A DNA stretch of 64,000 bases from Methylobacterium terrae (GTDB lineage Bacteria > Pseudomonadota > Alphaproteobacteria > Rhizobiales > Beijerinckiaceae). The position numbers and the translations under genes were made by a program. Shown piece by piece: positions 59,824 to 64,000 of the stretch. The stretch is from NCBI RefSeq assembly GCF_003173755.1, contig NZ_CP029553.1, forward strand, positions 1,574,501 to 1,638,500, read 5' to 3'. The notes below the pieces were generated by a model, which did not search any database, was not told the DNA's origin, and saw nothing but the letters and a program-made list of their open reading frames with translations. The first letter of the stretch is position 1. Every line of letters starts with the position of its first letter.

Positions 59824-60594
59824 TTATTGCGCCGTGACGCCGCCGTCGATCACCATCTCGGCCCCGGTGACGAAGCCGGCCTCGTCCGAGGCGAGGTAGG
59901 CGGCGAGCCCCGCGATCTCCTCCGCCGCGGCGTTGCGGCCGAGCGGCACCGAGGCGCGCAGGCGCTCGGACAGCTCGTCGGGGGTGTAGCGGCTGCCGGC
60001 GGCGAGATCGCGCAGCATGTCGGTCTCGGTGAAGCCCGGATGGATCGAGTTGCAGCGCACGCCGTAGCCCTGGCGGGCGCAGTGCAGGGCGACCGACTTG
60101 CTCAGGAGCCGCACCGCTCCCTTCGAGGCGTTGTAGGCCGCGAGGTTGTGCCCGCCGACGATGCCGGAGACCGACGAGAGGTTGATGATCGCCCCGCCCC
60201 GCCCGGCCGGCGGCTTCATCGCCCTGACCGCGTGGCGGCAGCCCAGGAAGGTGCCGTCGACGTTGATCGCCTGGACGCGGTGCCAATCCTCCAGGGTGAC
60301 GGATTCGATCGTGCCGACCACGGCGATCCCGGCATTGTTGACGAGAACGTCGAGCCCGCCGTGGCGGGCGACCGTGCGGTCGACGGCGCGGGTCCAGTCC
60401 TCGTCCCTCGTGACGTCGAGGGAGCAGGGATGGAAGGCCGGGTTCTCCGGCGCGACGCGCTCGGCCGCCGCCGCATCGATGTCGGCGAGGATCACCGCCG
60501 CCGCTCCCTCGCGGGCGAAGCGACGCGCGATCGCGAGCCCGATCCCCCGCGCGCCGCCCGTGACCAGGGCGACCTTGCCGGCCAGACGCTGCAT
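59824..60594 (-). CDS. SDR family oxidoreductase
   Basis: A 256-residue short-chain dehydrogenase with NAD(P) motif VTGGARGIG (near residue 12), NNAG motif (near 90), catalytic Ser and YNASK (near 150-160) and a C-terminal VTGAEMVIDGGVTAQ. The ATG at 60594 follows GGGAGG. It ends 108 bases upstream of the mcd gene on the same strand. Substrate unknown, though 3-hydroxyacyl-CoA or sugar dehydrogenases of this length are common. Confidence 0.87.
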   Translation of the reverse strand: MQRLAGKVALVTGGARGIGLAIARRFAREGAAAVILADIDAAAAERVAPENPAFHPCSLDVTRDEDWTRAVDRTVARHGGLDVLVNNAGIAVVGTIESVTLEDWHRVQAINVDGTFLGCRHAVRAMKPPAGRGGAIINLSSVSGIVGGHNLAAYNASKGAVRLLSKSVALHCARQGYGVRCNSIHPGFTETDMLRDLAAGSRYTPDELSERLRASVPLGRNAAAEEIAGLAAYLASDEAGFVTGAEMVIDGGVTAQ

Positions 60595-60804
60595 CCGGAT
60601 ATCCTCCCTCGCGTCCCGCCTCTTGCCTCGAGCCTTTCCGTTGCGCTCTTGCCCCGGGCGGTCCGCCAGGGTGGCGCGGCGGGCGGGCGGCCGCAAGCGC
60701 CGGCTTCGGGGCCCCGCCGCGGCGGGCGCCCGCCCTTCGGCCGGGTGGCGTTCCGCACGGCACGGAATGCCTCGCATTTTCGCATTCCGCCGCGTGCCCG
60801 ACGA

Positions 60805-60848
60805 TTGACAACCGATCCGGGAGGCGCCCTTATGTCTAATCATATTAG
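60805..60848 (+). promoter_or_regulatory. Possible promoter/operator of the amino-acid ABC operon
   Basis: TTGACA at 60805-60810 is the only -35-like hexamer in the 302-base gap 60595-60896; the matching -10 is unclear (CTTATG at 18-base spacing, or TATGTC at 20). CTAATCATATTAG (60836-60848) is an AT-rich dyad with a 3-base centre, unusual in this GC-rich DNA and a candidate operator. Confidence 0.4.
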
Positions 60849-60900
60849 CGGCCCGAGCCCGTCACTCGCCTCGCCTTCATCCAATGGGAGATCTGCATGA
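60832..60900 (+). CDS. Possible 22-codon leader ORF
   Basis: An ATG at 60832 lies about seven bases after GGGAGG and opens a 22-codon frame (Ser, Pro and Asn rich) that ends at TGA 60898-60900, overlapping the ATG of the binding-protein gene. The overlap would couple translation. It has no recognised regulatory codon runs such as repeated Arg or Phe. Evidence is limited to position and ribosome site. Confidence 0.35.
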   Translation: MSNHISGPSPSLASPSSNGRSA

Positions 60901-61727
60901 ACAAGCGTATCTTCGTACAGATCACCCTCGGGCTGGGCCTCCTTGCGGCCACGACGATGATGGCGCACGCCCAGGACGCCCTGGCGCGGGTCAAGGCGGC
61001 GGGAATCCTGAAGGTCGGCACCGAGACTGCTTTCGCGCCGTTCGACTTCATCGACGCGACGGGCGAGCATGCCGGCTTCAACGTCGATGCGTTCAACGAG
61101 GTCGGCAAGGAACTCGGCGTCAAGATCGCCTGGGTCGAGCTGCCCTGGGACGGCGTGCTCCCCGCGCTCGAGGCCGGGCAGTTCAACATGGTGGCGGGGC
61201 CCGCCACCATCACCAAGGCACGGATGGAGCGCTACCGGTTCCTGTCGCCGGTCGCCGAGGCGACCGTCGCCGTCCTGCGGCGCACGAAGGACGACACGAT
61301 CAAGGCGCCCCAGGACATCGCCGGCAAGACCGTCGGCGCCGGCAAGGCGACGGCGCAGCTCGCCCAGTTGAAGACCTACAGCGCGACGCTTCCCCGCCCG
61401 GTCGAGACGCGCGAATATCCGGGCTTCAACGAGGCCTATGCCGACCTCGCGGCGGGGCGCATCGCGGCCGTGGCGAACTCGCTGCCGAACATCGCCTACG
61501 TCGCCTCGAAGCAGCCCGCCGTCTTCGCGGTCGTGAAGCCGCCCTTCGGCCAGAAGAGCTATTTCGGCTACATCGGCACGAAGAAGCCGGACGACCAGGC
61601 CCTGCTCGATGCCGTGCAGACCGCGCTCCTGAAGATCAAGGCCGACGGCCGCATGGGAAAGATGCAGGAGAAGTGGTTCGGCACGGCCTTCGACACGCCG
61701 GACGTCGCGGCGGAGCCGAGCTTCTGA
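60897..61727 (+). CDS. Polar amino-acid ABC transporter substrate-binding protein
   Basis: A 276-residue periplasmic protein with a signal peptide ending near AHAQD. It shows the type 3 binding-protein features: KAAGILKVGTETAFAPFDF, a phospho-binding-like region GFNVDAFNEVGKEL and WVELPWDGVLPALEAGQFN near residue 85. GGGAG precedes the ATG. It heads an operon with two permeases and an ATPase. The substrate is likely a polar amino acid, but the exact one is unclear. Confidence 0.9.
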   Translation: MNKRIFVQITLGLGLLAATTMMAHAQDALARVKAAGILKVGTETAFAPFDFIDATGEHAGFNVDAFNEVGKELGVKIAWVELPWDGVLPALEAGQFNMVAGPATITKARMERYRFLSPVAEATVAVLRRTKDDTIKAPQDIAGKTVGAGKATAQLAQLKTYSATLPRPVETREYPGFNEAYADLAAGRIAAVANSLPNIAYVASKQPAVFAVVKPPFGQKSYFGYIGTKKPDDQALLDAVQTALLKIKADGRMGKMQEKWFGTAFDTPDVAAEPSF

Positions 61728-61752
61728 CGCCGTCCCCGGCCCTGAGCGCCCG

Positions 61753-62397
61753 ATGTCCGCCCGGCTGTTCGAACTGATGCTGAAGGCGGCCGGCTACACG
61801 GTCGTCATCAGCTTCGCCGCGATCGGGATCGGCCTCCTGATCGGCCTCGTCGTCTGCGCCGCCAAGCTCTCGCCGAGACCGTGGCTGCGCTGGCCGGCGA
61901 GCCTGTTCGTGAGCTTCTTCCGGGGCGTCCCGCTCCTCGTCCAGCTCCTCCTGATCTACAACCTCCTGCCGGCGATCGGCATCGCCGTCCCGAGCGTGGT
62001 GGCGGCGCTGACCGGCCTGTCGCTCTGCACCGCGGCCTATCAGGCCGAGAACCTGCGCGGCGGCTTCCTCAGCGTGCCGCGCGGCCTCCTGGAGGCGGCC
62101 GACATGGCGGGCCTGTCGCCCTGGCAGCAGTTCCGCCGCATCCGCGCCCCGATCGCCCTGCGGCTCACCGTTCCGGCCCTCGTCAACGAGGCGATCCTGA
62201 TCCTGAAGGCGTCTTCGCTGGTCTCGGTGGTCGGCGTCATCGAGCTGACGCGCACGGCGCAGAACCTCGCCGCCTCGACCTACGAGCCGCTCCTGTTCTA
62301 CTCGGTCGCCGGCGGCCTCTACCTGGCGATCAACTGGATCGTGGCGGCCGGCGGCAGCCTGACCGAGCGCGCCCTGCGCCGGGGGCGGCTCGCATGA
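61753..62397 (+). CDS. Polar amino-acid ABC transporter permease 1
   Basis: A 214-residue HisMQ-type permease with five helices. The conserved stretch FVSFFRGVPLLVQLLLIYNLLP and the EAA-type region EAADMAGLSPWQQFRRI (near residue 113) are visible. It starts 25 bases after the binding-protein stop and overlaps the next permease (ATGA). Confidence 0.92.
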   Translation: MSARLFELMLKAAGYTVVISFAAIGIGLLIGLVVCAAKLSPRPWLRWPASLFVSFFRGVPLLVQLLLIYNLLPAIGIAVPSVVAALTGLSLCTAAYQAENLRGGFLSVPRGLLEAADMAGLSPWQQFRRIRAPIALRLTVPALVNEAILILKASSLVSVVGVIELTRTAQNLAASTYEPLLFYSVAGGLYLAINWIVAAGGSLTERALRRGRLA

Positions 62398-63056
62398 GCT
62401 TCGACGGATCGGTCATCCTCGCGGCGCTGCCGGCGGTCCTGTCCGGGCTCTCGGTGACCCTCGGCATCTGGGCGGCGGCGACCGTGCTCGGCATCGCCCT
62501 CGGCTTCGCCGTCGCGGCGCTCAGGCGTTTCGGGCCGCGTCCGGTCGGCCTGTCCTTGCGGCTCGCGGTCGAGGTGCTGCGGGGCACCCCCTTCCTGGTC
62601 CAGATCTTCCTGCTCTATTTCGGCGGTCCGTTCGTCGGCCTGAGCCTCGATCCGGTGCCGGCCGGGCTGCTCGGCCTGAGCCTCTACGCCGCGGCCTACT
62701 TCTCCGAGATCTTCCGGGCCGGTTTCGCCGCCGTGCCGCGGGGCCACGTCGAGGCGGCGCAATGCGTGGGCTTGAGCCAGGCCCAGATCGTCCGGCGCAT
62801 CCTGATCCCCGAGATGACGATGCTGGTCCTGCCGCAATGCGTGAACATGGCGGTGATCCTGGTCAAGGAGACGGCCGTCCTGTCGATCATCGCGGTGCCC
62901 GAGGCGACGGCGGTCATCAGCGCGCTCGGCTCGCAGCAATACGCCTTCGTGGAATCGCTCTTCCTGCTCGCCATCATCTACTGGGGGCTGGTCGAGGCCT
63001 GCGGCCGGGCCGGCCGGGCGCTCGAAACCCGGCTCTCGAAGTTCAGGTTCGCATGA
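62394..63056 (+). CDS. Polar amino-acid ABC transporter permease 2
   Basis: A 220-residue HisMQ-type permease, paralogous to its upstream partner (EVLRGTPFLVQIFLLYFGGP, then EAAQCVGLSQAQIVRRILIPE). The ATG overlaps the previous stop and its own stop overlaps the ATPase start, so all parts of the heteromeric permease are made together. Confidence 0.92.
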   Translation: MSFDGSVILAALPAVLSGLSVTLGIWAAATVLGIALGFAVAALRRFGPRPVGLSLRLAVEVLRGTPFLVQIFLLYFGGPFVGLSLDPVPAGLLGLSLYAAAYFSEIFRAGFAAVPRGHVEAAQCVGLSQAQIVRRILIPEMTMLVLPQCVNMAVILVKETAVLSIIAVPEATAVISALGSQQYAFVESLFLLAIIYWGLVEACGRAGRALETRLSKFRFA

Positions 63057-63859
63057 CGCTCCCCGCTCCCGCCATCGCCATCCGCCGCCTGTCGAAGAGC
63101 TACGGCCGGACCGAGGTCCTGCACGGCATCGACCTCGAGATCGCGCGGGGCGCGACCACCTGCCTGATCGGCCCGTCGGGATCGGGCAAGTCGACCTTGC
63201 TTCGCTGCATCGCCTTCCTGGAGGAGGCGACGAGCGGCACCATCCTGATCGACGGGCAGCCGCTCGGCTTCGAGGAGCGGCCGGACGGACGACGCGTCCG
63301 CCTGAGCCCGCCGCGGATCCGCAAGGTGCGGTCGGGCATCGGCATGGTGTTCCAGCAATTCAACCTGTGGCCCCACATGACGGCGCTCGGCAACGTCACG
63401 GAGGCGCTCGTCACCGTGAAGGGACTGTCGCGCCGGGAGGCCGAGGCGCGCGGCATGGCGCAGCTGCGCCGCGTCGGGCTCGAGGCGCGGGCCCGGCACT
63501 ACCCGTCCGAACTGTCCGGCGGCCAGCAGCAGCGCGTCGCGATCGCCCGCGCCCTGGCGCTCGAGCCGGAGATCCTGCTGTTCGACGAGCCGACCGCCTC
63601 GCTCGATCCCGAGCTGACCGGCGAGGTGCTGAACGTGATGCGCGATCTCGGTGGCGAAGGCATGACGATGGTGGTCGTCACGCACGAGATCGGCTTCGCG
63701 GCGACCGTCGGCCAGCGCATCGCCTTCCTGGATCACGGGCGCGTCCTCCTGAACGGGACGCCGGCCGAGCTGTTCGCCGCGCCGCGCCATCCGCGCCTGA
63801 CCCAGTTCCTCGAAACCTACCTCGATCGCGGAGCGGCCATGCTGCTGAAGCCGGCATGA
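63053..63859 (+). CDS. Polar amino-acid ABC transporter ATP-binding protein
   Basis: A 268-residue ATPase with Walker A GPSGSGKST (40-48), Q-loop MVFQQFNLWPHMTALGNV, signature ELSGGQQQRVAIARAL, Walker B LLFDEPTASLDPEL and switch histidine in VVVTHEIGFA. The GlnQ/HisP type is clear. The next reading frame begins at 63856 by ATGA overlap. Confidence 0.95.
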   Translation: MTLPAPAIAIRRLSKSYGRTEVLHGIDLEIARGATTCLIGPSGSGKSTLLRCIAFLEEATSGTILIDGQPLGFEERPDGRRVRLSPPRIRKVRSGIGMVFQQFNLWPHMTALGNVTEALVTVKGLSRREAEARGMAQLRRVGLEARARHYPSELSGGQQQRVAIARALALEPEILLFDEPTASLDPELTGEVLNVMRDLGGEGMTMVVVTHEIGFAATVGQRIAFLDHGRVLLNGTPAELFAAPRHPRLTQFLETYLDRGAAMLLKPA

Positions 63860-64000
63860 GCGGGCCCGCCCGACCGAACCGGGCCGGAACCGGCGGCGAG
63901 ACCGGCGCGAGAACCCCGGACGCGGCACGCGGAGCGACTTCGGCACCCCTTGCGCCCGGCGCGCCCGGATCCGGCGCGACCAAGGGGACGACCAAGGGGG
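63856..64000 (+). CDS. Partial CDS, fifth gene of the amino-acid ABC operon
   Basis: The frame from ATG 63856, overlapping the ATPase stop (ATGA), is open to the right edge: about 48 codons rich in Ala, Gly, Thr and Pro, with no recognisable domain yet. The overlap pattern fits an operon continuation, commonly a metabolic enzyme. The product cannot be assigned from this fragment. Confidence 0.5.
   Translation, partial: MSGPARPNRAGTGGETGARTPDAARGATSAPLAPGAPGSGATKGTTKG

Noticed and set aside
1..64000. CRISPR arrays, tRNA or rRNA genes, prophage or transposase genes
   Set aside because: No spaced direct-repeat arrays, cloverleaf-like sequences, or integrase/transposase motifs were noticed when reading both strands. 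A tRNAscan-SE and a repeat search would settle it.

Overview
The window looks like a chromosomal segment of a high-GC alphaproteobacterium, most likely Methylobacterium or a close relative (Rhizobiales). The inference rests on several things together: very GC-rich coding DNA, an alphaproteobacterial SerC/SerA pair, a lanthanide-type PQQ alcohol dehydrogenase with its own cytochrome c, a probable methylsuccinyl-CoA dehydrogenase (ethylmalonyl-CoA pathway), and a Caulobacter-type Flp/Tad pilus locus. I found no tRNA, rRNA, CRISPR array, transposase or prophage genes.

Layout. 0-2 kb: a partial ORF, then convergent tungstate-transport genes (binding protein and permease, no ATPase). 2-7.4 kb: a small ORF with a 15-bp tandem repeat, serC, a palindromic intergenic element, serA, an AbrB-Doc toxin-antitoxin pair and mtnA. 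7.4-12.6 kb: a leftward housekeeping run rplY-pth-ychF-nfi-maoC, then a retropepsin-like gene. 12.6-24.4 kb: the Tad pilus locus, with two pseudopilin genes and a secretin-N-domain gene leftward, and flp-cpaA-cpaB-cpaC-cpaD-cpaE-cpaF-tadB-tadC rightward from a shared intergenic promoter region.

24.4-34 kb: a probable organosulfur or sulfonate scavenging block with two LLM flavin monooxygenases, an NfsA-like nitroreductase, cystathionine gamma-synthase and an SsuABC-like transporter, followed by a Yellow/MRJP-family protein. 34-41.7 kb: a protocatechuate branch of the beta-ketoadipate pathway: EamA exporter and divergent iclR, then pcaH-pcaG-BKACE-pcaB-pcaL and tetR. The BKACE probably replaces pcaIJ and pcaF. 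41.7-43.5 kb: a frameshifted small secreted protein, an SDR and a cupin.

43.5-47.2 kb: a periplasmic alcohol-oxidation cluster with a PCu(A)C-fold protein lacking most copper ligands, an ExaF-like lanthanide-dependent dehydrogenase, cytochrome c and an uncharacterised four-cysteine secreted protein. 47.4-52.5 kb: the most unusual segment, three translationally coupled genes encoding a DUF559 nuclease-like protein, a winged-helix-like protein and an 1116-residue fusion of an AAA-type ATPase with a HerA-like translocase. This is a candidate uncharacterised DNA-processing or defence module. It is followed by two tandem PAS-HTH regulators whose C-terminal coding DNA is nearly identical.

54.8-64 kb: a Do-family protease with a glycosyltransferase, a 59-residue stress-type protein with a 22-bp terminator hairpin, methylsuccinyl-CoA dehydrogenase with an SDR, and a polar amino-acid ABC operon preceded by a possible 22-codon leader ORF. 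The operon continues past the right edge. All assignments come from reading motifs, lengths and context; no database search was run.
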